64,000 nucleotides of DNA from Microbacterium enclense (GTDB lineage: Bacteria; Actinomycetota; Actinomycetes; Actinomycetales; Microbacteriaceae). The stretch covers positions 3,720,001 to 3,784,000 of the forward strand of contig CP116226.1 of NCBI GenBank assembly GCA_038182865.1. Direction: 5' to 3'. A program made the translations under genes and the position numbers. The notes below the pieces were generated by a model. It was not told where the DNA came from. It worked only from the letters and a program-made list of their open reading frames with translations, and ran no database searches. Below, piece after piece: positions 52,753 through 60,815 of the stretch (the first letter of the stretch is position 1; each line of letters opens with the position of its first letter).

Positions 52753-54425
52753 GGACGCGCGAGGGGACCACGCCCTGGCCCGACGCGTTCGCGGAGCGCT
52801 ACCGCGCGGAAGGACTCTGGCAGGGCCGCACGCTGGGCGACGCGTTCGCCGCAGCGGCACGGGTTCACACCGATCACATCGCCCTCGTCGACGAGGATCG
52901 CGCGCTGACCTACGCAGACCTGCACGACCGCGTCGAGGCGTGCGCTGCGCGCCTGCTCGACCTCGACCTCGTCCCCGACGACCGCATCGTCGTGCAGCTG
53001 CCCAACCACTGGACGTTCGTCGTGCTGACGCTGGCATGCCTGCGGGTCGGCGTCGTGCCGGTCATGGCTCTGCCCGCCCACCGCGAGCACGAGCTTCGCC
53101 ACCTCGTCTCCGCGTCCGAAGCGGTCGCGCTGATCACCCCCGACACGCTGCGCGACTTCGATCACCTGGCGCTCGCCCGCGGTCTTCGCGCGTCGACACC
53201 GACGGTGCGACACCTCATCGTCCTGGGCGACAGCGGACATTCCCCCGACGTGGAGAGCCTCACCGCCCTGTGCGCCCCGTCCGATGAGAGGACTCGCGAC
53301 CGGGCGCTCCCGACACCGGATGCCGCGGACGTCGCCGTGTTCCTCCTCTCCGGCGGGACCACGGGCCTGCCGAAGCTCATCGCACGGACGCACGACGACT
53401 ACCTCTGCAACATCGCGCTGACCTCTCCCCCCGCCGCCGTCGACGCCGGCACGGTGTACCTCGCGACTCTGCCGATGGGCCACAACTTCCCGCTCGCGTG
53501 CCCCGGGATCCTCGGAACACTGCTCGCCGGCGGCACCGTGGTGCCACTGGGCTCCCCGCGCCCGGAACGCGCGTTCGCCGCGATCGAGCGGCACGGCGTC
53601 ACCCACACCGCGGCGGTCCCGGCCGTCGTGGCCGCCTGGCTGGATCACGCGGGCGTCGTCGGCGCCGAGGCCCTCCGGAGCCTGCGTGTGCTGCAGGTGG
53701 GCGGCGCGCGCCTCGCGGACGAGCTGGCAGAACGCGTGGTGCGCGGCCTCCCCGGCACGCTGCAGCAGGTGTTCGGCATGGCGGAAGGGCTCATCAACGT
53801 CACGCGCCTCGACGACCCGGTCGAGGCGATCGTCCGCACGCAGGGCCGGCCCGTGTCGGATCGGGACGAGCTGCGGGTCGTCGACGAGGCGACGGGCCGC
53901 GAGGTCGGCACGGGCGAGCCCGGCGTGCTGTTGACGCGCGGGCCGTACACGCCGCGCGGCTACTACGACGCCGTCGAGGCGAACGCGCGGTCCTTCACTC
54001 CCGACGGCTTCTACATCACCGGAGACATCGTGCGCCTCCGCCCCGACGGCAACCTCGTCGTCGAGGGCCGCAGCAAAGACATGATCAACCGCGGCGGCGA
54101 GAACATCTCTGCCGAAGAGGTCGAGAACCTCGTCTACGGTCTCGCGTGCGTACGGCTGGCGGCCGCCGTGGCGATGCCCCACGACACCCTCGGCGAAACG
54201 GTGTGCCTCTTCGCCGTCCTCCATGACGGCCATGACCTCGACCTCGCCACGGTGCGCGCGCACTTCGACGCGTCCGGCGTCGCGGCGTTCAAACGCCCCG
54301 ACCACCTCGTCACGGTCGACGAGCTCCCCCTCACCAAGGTCGGCAAGATCGACAAGAAGGCGCTGCGCGAGCGCCTCGCGCTCGAGCAGGCCACCGAGCT
54401 CACGGCATCAGGAAAGGCCGGCTGA
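52749..54425 (+). CDS. Salicylate-type aryl-AMP/CoA ligase
   Basis: A 558-residue adenylating enzyme of the DhbE/SdgA group. It has L-S-G-G-T-T-G-L-P-K, H-N-F-P-L-A-C-P-G, A-E-G-L-I-N-V-T and G-R-S-K-D-M-I-N-R-G-G-E. In DhbE numbering residue 240 is Cys, the salicylate choice, against Ser in 2,3-DHB enzymes; position 337 is Ile (Leu in salicylate, Val in DHB enzymes). It has no MbtH domain. Its place between a salicylyl-CoA hydroxylase-like gene and a gentisate pathway makes salicylate activation for catabolism more likely than siderophore synthesis. Confidence 0.85.
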   Translation: MRTREGTTPWPDAFAERYRAEGLWQGRTLGDAFAAAARVHTDHIALVDEDRALTYADLHDRVEACAARLLDLDLVPDDRIVVQLPNHWTFVVLTLACLRVGVVPVMALPAHREHELRHLVSASEAVALITPDTLRDFDHLALARGLRASTPTVRHLIVLGDSGHSPDVESLTALCAPSDERTRDRALPTPDAADVAVFLLSGGTTGLPKLIARTHDDYLCNIALTSPPAAVDAGTVYLATLPMGHNFPLACPGILGTLLAGGTVVPLGSPRPERAFAAIERHGVTHTAAVPAVVAAWLDHAGVVGAEALRSLRVLQVGGARLADELAERVVRGLPGTLQQVFGMAEGLINVTRLDDPVEAIVRTQGRPVSDRDELRVVDEATGREVGTGEPGVLLTRGPYTPRGYYDAVEANARSFTPDGFYITGDIVRLRPDGNLVVEGRSKDMINRGGENISAEEVENLVYGLACVRLAAAVAMPHDTLGETVCLFAVLHDGHDLDLATVRAHFDASGVAAFKRPDHLVTVDELPLTKVGKIDKKALRERLALEQATELTASGKAG

Positions 54426-55036
54426 TGTTCATCGACGCAGGAGACCTCTCCCCCGCCGACACCTACCGGCTCCTGGTCGGCTCGGTCGTGCCCCGCCCGA
54501 TCGCGTGGGTCACGAGCGGCCACGACCCGGTGAACTTGGCGCCCTTCAGCTCGTTCGCCTGGGTGAGCCAGCACCCGGCGATGCTTGGATTCACCGTCAA
54601 CAGGCGCCCGAGCGGACGCAAAGACACCGTCCGCAACATCGAGGAGCACGGCGAGTTCGTGGTCAACATCGCGGACGAGTCGATGCTCGAGGCGCTGCAC
54701 GCCAGTAGCGAGTGGATGCCACCCGAGATCGGCGAAGCCGACCGCCTCGGCCTCGCGCTCGAGGACTCGCGGCTCATCGGCATCCCGGGCTTGCGTGACG
54801 CCCCCGTCCGCATGGAGTGCCGGTACCACTCGACGACGGCGTTCAGCCCCACCGGCGGCGAGTTCGTCGTGGGGACTGTCGTCGCCTGGTCGATCCGCGA
54901 CGACGTCGTGCGGCTCGGCTCGACGGGCGCCGCGAGCATCGACACGCAGCGGCTGCGCCCGATCGGGCGCCTCGCCGGCCCGCGCTACAGCCCGCTCGGT
55001 GACGTGGTCGAGCTGCCGCCGGTGCCGGGCGGCTGA
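54425..55036 (+). CDS. Flavin reductase family protein
   Basis: A 203-residue FMN-binding split-barrel protein (Flavin_Reduct family), with V-V-P-R-P-I-A-W-V-T near the start and F-V-V-N-I-A-D after the substrate loop. Likely reduces flavin with NAD(P)H or acts as an FMN oxidoreductase in the same pathway. The ATG overlaps the ligase stop by one base (TGATG). Confidence 0.87.
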   Translation: MFIDAGDLSPADTYRLLVGSVVPRPIAWVTSGHDPVNLAPFSSFAWVSQHPAMLGFTVNRRPSGRKDTVRNIEEHGEFVVNIADESMLEALHASSEWMPPEIGEADRLGLALEDSRLIGIPGLRDAPVRMECRYHSTTAFSPTGGEFVVGTVVAWSIRDDVVRLGSTGAASIDTQRLRPIGRLAGPRYSPLGDVVELPPVPGG

Positions 55037-55064
55037 GACCGCACGCCGGGCCCGCATGCGATGA

Positions 55065-55106
55065 CCGAGGGCGCACCCGTTCGTCGCTCATCGGGTGCGC
55101 CCTCGG
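55065..55106. terminator. Bidirectional terminator between the two salicylate/gentisate operons
   Basis: A perfect 15-bp inverted repeat (55065-55079 with 55092-55106, CCGAGGGCGCACCCG type) with a 12-base loop. It lies between the convergent flavin reductase and maleylpyruvate isomerase genes. Confidence 0.85.
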
Positions 55107-55140
55107 CGATGGCACGCGATCCCGAGGTCCCGCGCGAAAC

Positions 55141-55926
55141 TCAGAACCAGCGCGCGATCGCCGGCAGATCCCCGCCACCCACGACCCGCACGCGCCGGGC
55201 GCCGCGCCCGGCGAGCCAGCGGGCGAGGTCAGCCGCGGCTCCCTCGACGACCGGCCCACCCTCGCCGTACTCGCCCGGCGATGCCTCACGGTCGGTGGCC
55301 CTCAGCACGACCGCCCCGGGCTCCGCGCGGCGGGTCCAGGCACGCAGCACGTCGGCGATGACTGCGTCGATCATCTCTGCGGGGAAGTCGAGGAACGAGC
55401 CGCCGTTGTCGAGGTCGACGGCGTGTACCCACACCTCTTTCGCGCGCATCCACGCCGTCTCGCGCGCGGGGACCGTGCGCCCCTGCGCGGTGACGACCTC
55501 CGCATCCCACTGCGCGTCGCTCAGGTCGCGCCACTCCACGTCGAGGTGGACTGCGGCGTGGTCGACGAGGTGGCGGAGGGCCCGCGTGGGCAGGGTCGCG
55601 CCCAAGACGATCTCGTCCCACCTCTGCGTGTCGGAGGCGTACATGCGGTTCTCGACGCCCGTGCGCGCCCACTCGACGAGGCGGGCGACCGCACGCGCGT
55701 TGTACCCGACGTGCGCGACGAGGTGCCGCCGCGTCCATCCGGGCAGCAGGCTCGGCGCGTCGAGATCGGCGTCGTCGAGCTGCATGAGACGCCGGGCGAA
55801 GTACGCCGTACCGCGGCGGGCGAGGTCGAGGTGGGCGTGCGGGGCGGCGTCGGCGTCGTACCGCGCTCCCGCCCCCTGCCGTTCGCGCAGCGCCCGCTCC
55901 TCGGCGCTGAGCGGGAGGTCGGTCAC
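55141..55926 (-). CDS. Mycothiol-dependent maleylpyruvate isomerase
   Basis: A 261-residue DinB/MDMPI-type enzyme. It has conserved W-T-R-R-H-L-V-A-H-V (first zinc His region), E-V-W-V-H-A-V-D-L (second) and a C-terminal MDMPI domain. In actinobacteria it isomerises maleylpyruvate, the ring-cleavage product of gentisate, to fumarylpyruvate using mycothiol. The start overlaps the FAH-type gene's stop (ATGA), giving a clear pathway operon. Confidence 0.9.
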   Translation of the reverse strand: MTDLPLSAEERALRERQGAGARYDADAAPHAHLDLARRGTAYFARRLMQLDDADLDAPSLLPGWTRRHLVAHVGYNARAVARLVEWARTGVENRMYASDTQRWDEIVLGATLPTRALRHLVDHAAVHLDVEWRDLSDAQWDAEVVTAQGRTVPARETAWMRAKEVWVHAVDLDNGGSFLDFPAEMIDAVIADVLRAWTRRAEPGAVVLRATDREASPGEYGEGGPVVEGAAADLARWLAGRGARRVRVVGGGDLPAIARWF

Positions 55927-56747
55927 GGCTCTTCCGCCACGAAGCGGTTGGCGAGCGTCCCGATTCCGTCGATGGTGACCTCGACCACGCTTCCGGATGC
56001 CAGATACTCCCGCGGCTCGCGGGCATGGCCGACGCCGCCGGGGGTTCCGGTGAGGATCACGTCTCCGGGGCGCAGCGTCGTGATCGTGGACACGTAGCGC
56101 ACGAGATCGACCGGGCCGTGGACGAGGTCGTGGATGTCGCCGACCTGCTTCTGCACGCCGTCGACGGTCGTCGTCATGCGAGCGTCGGAGGGGATCTCAT
56201 CGGGGGTGGCGACGACAGGGCCCACGGGTGTCGAGCGCTCCCACATCTTGCCCTGCAGCCACTCGCGGGTGCGGAACTGCCAATCGCGCATCGACACGTC
56301 ATTGGCGATCGTGTACCCGGCGATCGCGTCCTCGGCCTGTTCCGCATCGGCGCGGCGGACGGTGGCGCCGATGACGACGGCGAGCTCGCCCTCCCAGTCG
56401 ATCTCGGGACTCTCCGCGGGCAGGGCGATGTCTTCCCCGGCTGCGGCGAGGGTGTCGGCGAACTTGGCGAACAGCACGGGGTAGTCGGGCAGGTCGCGCT
56501 TCATCTCGAGGATGTGGGCACGGTAGTTCAGACCGACGCAGACGATCTTGCTCGGCTCCAGGATCACGGGCGCGAAGCGGACGGCATCCAGGTCGATGAT
56601 CGGTCCGTCGAGGTGCGCGACCGCGGAGACCGGACCGGCCCGCAGCAGGTCACCGACGTCGGCGAAGCGCTCGAGCACCACGGCCGTGTGCCCGTCGATG
56701 CGGGCGGCGGCCGTGGTGCCGTTCCACTGGATCGTGCTGAGCTTCAT
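55923..56747 (-). CDS. Fumarylpyruvate hydrolase (FAH family)
   Basis: A 274-residue fumarylacetoacetate-hydrolase-fold enzyme. It has K-I-V-C-V-G-L-N-Y, the metal-binding E-x-E in I-D-W-E-G-E-L-A and the D-V-S-M-R-D. Next to gentisate dioxygenase and maleylpyruvate isomerase, its substrate should be fumarylpyruvate, giving fumarate and pyruvate. ATG at 56747 overlaps the dioxygenase stop by 4 bases. Confidence 0.92.
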   Translation of the reverse strand: MKLSTIQWNGTTAAARIDGHTAVVLERFADVGDLLRAGPVSAVAHLDGPIIDLDAVRFAPVILEPSKIVCVGLNYRAHILEMKRDLPDYPVLFAKFADTLAAAGEDIALPAESPEIDWEGELAVVIGATVRRADAEQAEDAIAGYTIANDVSMRDWQFRTREWLQGKMWERSTPVGPVVATPDEIPSDARMTTTVDGVQKQVGDIHDLVHGPVDLVRYVSTITTLRPGDVILTGTPGGVGHAREPREYLASGSVVEVTIDGIGTLANRFVAEEP

Positions 56748-57844
56748 CGGTCGTTCTCCTCTTCGAACTCGCGGTACAGCCCCAGGCCCTCGAAGATGGG
56801 CGTGTCGCTGAAGTGGAACAGGTCGAGGCGTGTCTCGGCCTGCACGCGGAAGCGGCACCAGCTGGGCACCACGAAGATGTCGCCGTGCTCGACGGTGTGC
56901 TCCTGATCGCCCAAGAGCACGCGTCCGGTCCCCTCGAACACCTGGTAGACGTTCGAGCCGACCTCCTGTCGCACCGGGGTCGACGCCCCCTCGCGCAAGC
57001 GGTGGAACTGGGCGCGGATGGTGGGCATCACGTCGCCGCCGGTGGTGGGGTTGGAGAATCGCACGGCGGCGTGGCCGGGGCCGACGGTCGCCGGCATCCC
57101 CTCGCCCTCGAGCAGCAGCTGGTCGGTGAGCGCGGCATCGGTGCGCTCCCACCGGTAGGCGCCGATCGGGCTCGACACGGTCCGTCTGAGCCCCGCGAGC
57201 GGGAGGAGGCCGGGGTGAGCCCACAGGCGCTCGGAGCGGGAGTAGTTGGGGGTCGCCTCGTCGGTGACGCGTTCGGAACCGAACTCGAAGAACCCCGAGT
57301 CCATCTGGTAGGCGAAGGGGATGTCGAGTCCATCGATCCAGGTCATCGACTGGTCGGTCTCGTTGTGGTGACCGTGGAAGTGCCACCCGGGGGTGAGCAG
57401 GAAGTCGCCGCGGCTCATGCGGACGGGATCTCCGTTGACGACGGTCCAGACGCCCTCCCCCGACGTCACGAAGCGGAACGCGTTCTGCGAGTGCCGGTGT
57501 TCGGGTGCCGTCTCGCGCGGCCCCAGCTGCTGGATCGCCGCCCACAACGTCGGGGAGATGTACGCCCGCCCGTGCAGACCAGGGTTGGCGAGCCCGATCG
57601 CCCGACGCTCGCCTCCGCGACCGACCGGCACGAGGTCGCCGGCGCGCTCCGCGAGGGGGCGCAGGGCACTCCATCGCCACACCCAGGGGATCGCTTTCGG
57701 CTGCGGGGCCTGCGGCATGAGGTCGTCGAGCTGCGTCCACAGCGGGATGAGGTGCTGCTCCTCGAAACCGCGGTACAGCGCGCGCAGTTCGGGGGTGTCG
57801 TCGGGCTGCATCGCATTCTCGACCGGCGTGATGGTCTCGCTCAT
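56744..57844 (-). CDS. Gentisate 1,2-dioxygenase
   Basis: A 366-residue bicupin that opens the gentisate ring to maleylpyruvate. The iron-binding histidines are in P-E-H-R-H-S-Q-N-A-F-R-F and W-H-F-H-G-H-H-N of the N-terminal cupin; the C-terminal cupin lacks the metal pattern, as usual. The ATG at 57844 has GGAGG upstream. First gene of the leftward gentisate operon. Confidence 0.93.
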   Translation of the reverse strand: MSETITPVENAMQPDDTPELRALYRGFEEQHLIPLWTQLDDLMPQAPQPKAIPWVWRWSALRPLAERAGDLVPVGRGGERRAIGLANPGLHGRAYISPTLWAAIQQLGPRETAPEHRHSQNAFRFVTSGEGVWTVVNGDPVRMSRGDFLLTPGWHFHGHHNETDQSMTWIDGLDIPFAYQMDSGFFEFGSERVTDEATPNYSRSERLWAHPGLLPLAGLRRTVSSPIGAYRWERTDAALTDQLLLEGEGMPATVGPGHAAVRFSNPTTGGDVMPTIRAQFHRLREGASTPVRQEVGSNVYQVFEGTGRVLLGDQEHTVEHGDIFVVPSWCRFRVQAETRLDLFHFSDTPIFEGLGLYREFEEENDR

Positions 57845-57888
57845 CGGTCCTCCTTGACGTCGACTCCTCTCAGATTGCATTACTACAC

Positions 57889-57966
57889 ACCGTTGCGCAA
57901 CGGTTTTTTGTCACACATCGCGAGAATGTGAGACATTTCTCTTGCGCCAGACGCGAATGTGTTACA
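57889..57966. promoter_or_regulatory. Candidate operators upstream of the gentisate dioxygenase operon
   Basis: ACCGTTGCGCAACGGT (57889-57904) is a perfect 16-base palindrome. It is followed by TGTCACACAT (57909-57918) and ATGTGAGACA (57926-57935), inverted copies matching at 9 of 10 positions. A half-site AATGTGTTACA is at 57956-57966. Together they cover the gap between divergent operons, as expected for one or more aromatic-acid-responsive regulators. The cognate regulator is not known. Confidence 0.6.
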
Positions 57967-58042
57967 CCATGTGGCCACGGGATGCCGTGGCACCGCGCCG
58001 CGGCCCCGGTGAGAGCATCGACGATCTGCAAGGAGGCAGACA

Positions 58043-58855
58043 ATGTCCGAACTCGAGCACCACGAGACGACCTCGTCCGACGGGACGCGTCTTGCGTACT
58101 TCCGCCGCGGCAGTGGGCCCGCGCTCGTCGTGACGCACGGGAGCATCGCGACGAAGGAGCAGTGGATCCCCGCCAGCGAAGCCCTCGCCGAACACGTCAC
58201 CCTCTACGTGTACGACCGACGCGGCCGCGGCGGAACCGGCGACGCGGCCGATTACTCGCTCGCCCACGAGGTCGCCGACATCGCGGCGATGAGGGAGGTC
58301 GCCGGTCCCGGATCCCACCTGCTCGGGCATTCGTTCGGAGCCCTGGCCACCCTCGCCTACGCGCGCGAGCACGGTCTGGGCGGGGGCACCCTCATCGCGT
58401 ACGAGCCTCCGTTGGCCGTGCAGGGACCCGTCGCCGGCGAACGCCTGCAGGGCTATCGCGACCTGGTGGATGCCGGTGACCTCGACGCCGCTCTCGAGTA
58501 TGCGCTCGTGAACTTCGTGCGTGTGCCCGCCGAGGCGATCCCGTTCATCCGAGAGACGCCGTTGTGGGGCGCGAGTGTGCCGCTCACCCCCACCTGGGTG
58601 CGCGAGCTCGCCGAGATCGACGCCCTGGGCGGCGACCTCACCGGGTACGCCGAGATCGACGACCCGACCCACCTGATCGCCGGGACGGCGACCACGTCGT
58701 TCCTGTACCAGTCGGTGCACGATCTCGCGGAGATCGTGCCGAATGCGGCGATCAGCGACATCGAGGGAGCGGACCACTTCGCCCACCTCGCGGACCCCGA
58801 AGGCTTCACGCGCGTGGTCGTGAGTGCGCTGAACGCCGACACGGTCGCCCGCTAG
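58043..58855 (+). CDS. Alpha/beta hydrolase of the salicylate/gentisate island
   Basis: A 270-residue hydrolase with nucleophile elbow G-H-S-F-G and a catalytic His in A-D-H-F-A-H-L. AAGGAGG lies 8 bases before the ATG. Divergent from the gentisate operon, so likely co-regulated. It could split gentisyl-CoA, or a salicylate ester, before ring cleavage (inference); no thioesterase is otherwise present in the island. Confidence 0.82.
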   Translation: MSELEHHETTSSDGTRLAYFRRGSGPALVVTHGSIATKEQWIPASEALAEHVTLYVYDRRGRGGTGDAADYSLAHEVADIAAMREVAGPGSHLLGHSFGALATLAYAREHGLGGGTLIAYEPPLAVQGPVAGERLQGYRDLVDAGDLDAALEYALVNFVRVPAEAIPFIRETPLWGASVPLTPTWVRELAEIDALGGDLTGYAEIDDPTHLIAGTATTSFLYQSVHDLAEIVPNAAISDIEGADHFAHLADPEGFTRVVVSALNADTVAR

Positions 58856-58870
58856 CACGATCCCGAGACC

Positions 58871-58904
58871 CGGCCCCGGCGCGCGACCGACCGCGCCGGG
58901 GCCG
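58871..58904 (+). terminator. Terminator after the alpha/beta hydrolase gene
   Basis: A perfect 13-bp inverted repeat (58871-58883 with 58892-58904, CGGCCCCGGCGCG type) with an 8-base loop, 16 bases after the hydrolase stop. Confidence 0.8.
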
Positions 58905-58986
58905 TGCCACACCCGGACGCCGCGCGCACGCCGAGCCGCACCCGCACGCACACCCGGGCGCGAGCCCCGCCGGTTAGGCTCGAAGG

Positions 58987-59574
58987 GTGACGATCCTGAC
59001 CCTCGTGCGACACGGTGAGACCGACTGGAACTCCGGAGGGCGCATCCAGGGCTCGACCGACATCCCCCTCAACGACACCGGACGCGCGCAAGCCCGAGGA
59101 CTCGCCGCGACGCTCGCCGCCGAGTACGCGGGTCGCGACGCGGTGGTCGTCTCGAGCGACCTCTCCCGCGCCGCCGAGACCGCCGACATCATCGCCGACG
59201 CCCTGGGCACCACCGTGAGGCGACGGATGCCGGGGCTCCAGGAACGCTCCTACGGCGACGCCGAGGGCATGGACGCTCCGTCGTTCTACGAGACGTACGG
59301 CCCGTGGCACGCGGCCGACGTCCCCGGCGCCGAGACCTGGCCGGTCGTGCGGGAGCGCGCGCTCGCCGCGATCGCCGAGATCCTCGCGGACACTCCCGAG
59401 GGCGTCGACATCATCGCCGTCGCGCACGGCGCGCTGATCCGCGAGGTCATCCTGTTCGCCACCGATGGCGCCTTTCCCCGCGAGGGCGAACGGCTGCCCA
59501 ACTGCTCCGCGACGACGTTCCGCCTCGACGGTCAGTCCTGGGAGATGCTCTCCTACTCCGGCGTCGCGAGCTGA
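58987..59574 (+). CDS. Histidine phosphatase family protein
   Basis: A 195-residue phosphoglycerate-mutase-like phosphatase. The R-H-G-E catalytic core is at residues 8-11, and the second His is in A-V-A-H-G-A. Starts with GTG. Substrates range from phosphosugars to nucleotides and cannot be chosen here. Confidence 0.9.
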   Translation: MTILTLVRHGETDWNSGGRIQGSTDIPLNDTGRAQARGLAATLAAEYAGRDAVVVSSDLSRAAETADIIADALGTTVRRRMPGLQERSYGDAEGMDAPSFYETYGPWHAADVPGAETWPVVRERALAAIAEILADTPEGVDIIAVAHGALIREVILFATDGAFPREGERLPNCSATTFRLDGQSWEMLSYSGVAS

Positions 59575-59583
59575 GCCCCTCGC

Positions 59584-60753
59584 TCAGCTGACAGCGGTCA
59601 GCCCCAGCGCCCGCGAGATGACCATGAGCTGCACCTCGGTCGTGCCCTCGCCGATCTCGAGGATCTTCGAGTCCCGGTAGTGCCGCGCGACGGGGTACTC
59701 GTTGATGAAGCCGTTCCCGCCGAACACCTGCGTCGCGTCACGGGCGTTCGCCATCGCGGCGTCGCTCGCGGTCATCTTCGCGACCGCGGCGTCCACTGAG
59801 AAGGGCTTGCCCGCGTCGCACAGGCGCGCGGCGTGCACCCACGCGAGGCGCGCCGTGTGGACGCGGGCGTGCATCCGCGCGAGCAGGAACTGGATGCTCT
59901 GGCGCGTCGACAGTCGCTCCCCGAACACCGTACGAGCCCGCGCGTAGTCGACGGCGGCTTCGAGGCATCCCTCCGCCGCTCCCGTCGCGAGAGCCGCGAT
60001 CGCCACGCGGCCCTCGTCGAGCGTGCGCAGGAAGTTCTTGAACCCCTGTCCGCGCTCGCCGAGGAGGTTCGCCTCGGGAACGCGCGCCCCGTCGAAACTC
60101 AGCGGATGCGTGTCGGAGGCGTTCCATCCGACCTTGTCGTACGCGGGACCGACGGTGAAGCCGGGGGTCCCGTTCGGCACGATGATGGTCGAGATCTCGG
60201 GCCGGTCGCCGAGACGTCCGGTGACCGCCGTGACCGTGACGAAGCGGGTGATGGCGGTGCCGGAGTTGGTGATGAACTGCTTCGATCCGTCGATCACCCA
60301 CTCCCCGCTCTCCAGGCGCGCGGTCGTGCGGGTCGCACCCGCATCGCTTCCCGCCTCTGCCTCGGTGAGTCCGAAGCCGGCGAGCGCGCGTCCGGCGACG
60401 AGATCGGGCAGGTACTCGTTCTTCTGTGCGTCGGTGCCGTAGCGATAGAGCGGCATGGCGCCGAGTCCGACGCCCGCCTCCAGGGTGATCGCCATCGACT
60501 GATCGACGCGCGCGATCCCCTCGATGGCCACGCACAGGCTCGCGTAGTCGCCGCCCTGGCCACCGACGTCCTCGGGGAAGGGCAGACCGAACAGCCCGAT
60601 CTCCCCCATCTGCGCGACGATGTCGAGGGGCAGTTCGTGGGCGCGATCCGCCTCGTACGATCGCGGCGCGATCACGTCGTCGGCGAACTCGCGGACCATC
60701 GCGGCGAGTTCACGCTCGTCGTCGGTGAAGGCCTGCTGGCTGTCGATGCTCAC
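59584..60753 (-). CDS. Acyl-CoA dehydrogenase
   Basis: A 389-residue FAD enzyme of the acyl-CoA dehydrogenase family. It has F-G-L-T-E-A-E-A-G-S-D (FAD/substrate loop), R-T-V-F-G-E-R, and the catalytic Glu in I-G-E-G-T-T-E-V-Q (about residue 369). Downstream of branched-chain 2-oxoacid dehydrogenase genes, a branched-chain acyl-CoA (isovaleryl/isobutyryl) is the likeliest substrate (inference). GTG at 60753 follows AAGGAG. Confidence 0.9.
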   Translation of the reverse strand: MSIDSQQAFTDDERELAAMVREFADDVIAPRSYEADRAHELPLDIVAQMGEIGLFGLPFPEDVGGQGGDYASLCVAIEGIARVDQSMAITLEAGVGLGAMPLYRYGTDAQKNEYLPDLVAGRALAGFGLTEAEAGSDAGATRTTARLESGEWVIDGSKQFITNSGTAITRFVTVTAVTGRLGDRPEISTIIVPNGTPGFTVGPAYDKVGWNASDTHPLSFDGARVPEANLLGERGQGFKNFLRTLDEGRVAIAALATGAAEGCLEAAVDYARARTVFGERLSTRQSIQFLLARMHARVHTARLAWVHAARLCDAGKPFSVDAAVAKMTASDAAMANARDATQVFGGNGFINEYPVARHYRDSKILEIGEGTTEVQLMVISRALGLTAVS

Positions 60754-60815
60754 GGGGAGTCTCCTTCTCGGTGGTAAATCACGCAGCGCGGTCAGCGCAT
60801 GTCGGTCAGCGCGGA

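Noticed and set aside
52749..54425. Second siderophore aryl-AMP ligase
   Set aside because: Cys at position 240, its operon with a monooxygenase and the gentisate genes nearby point to salicylate catabolism instead.
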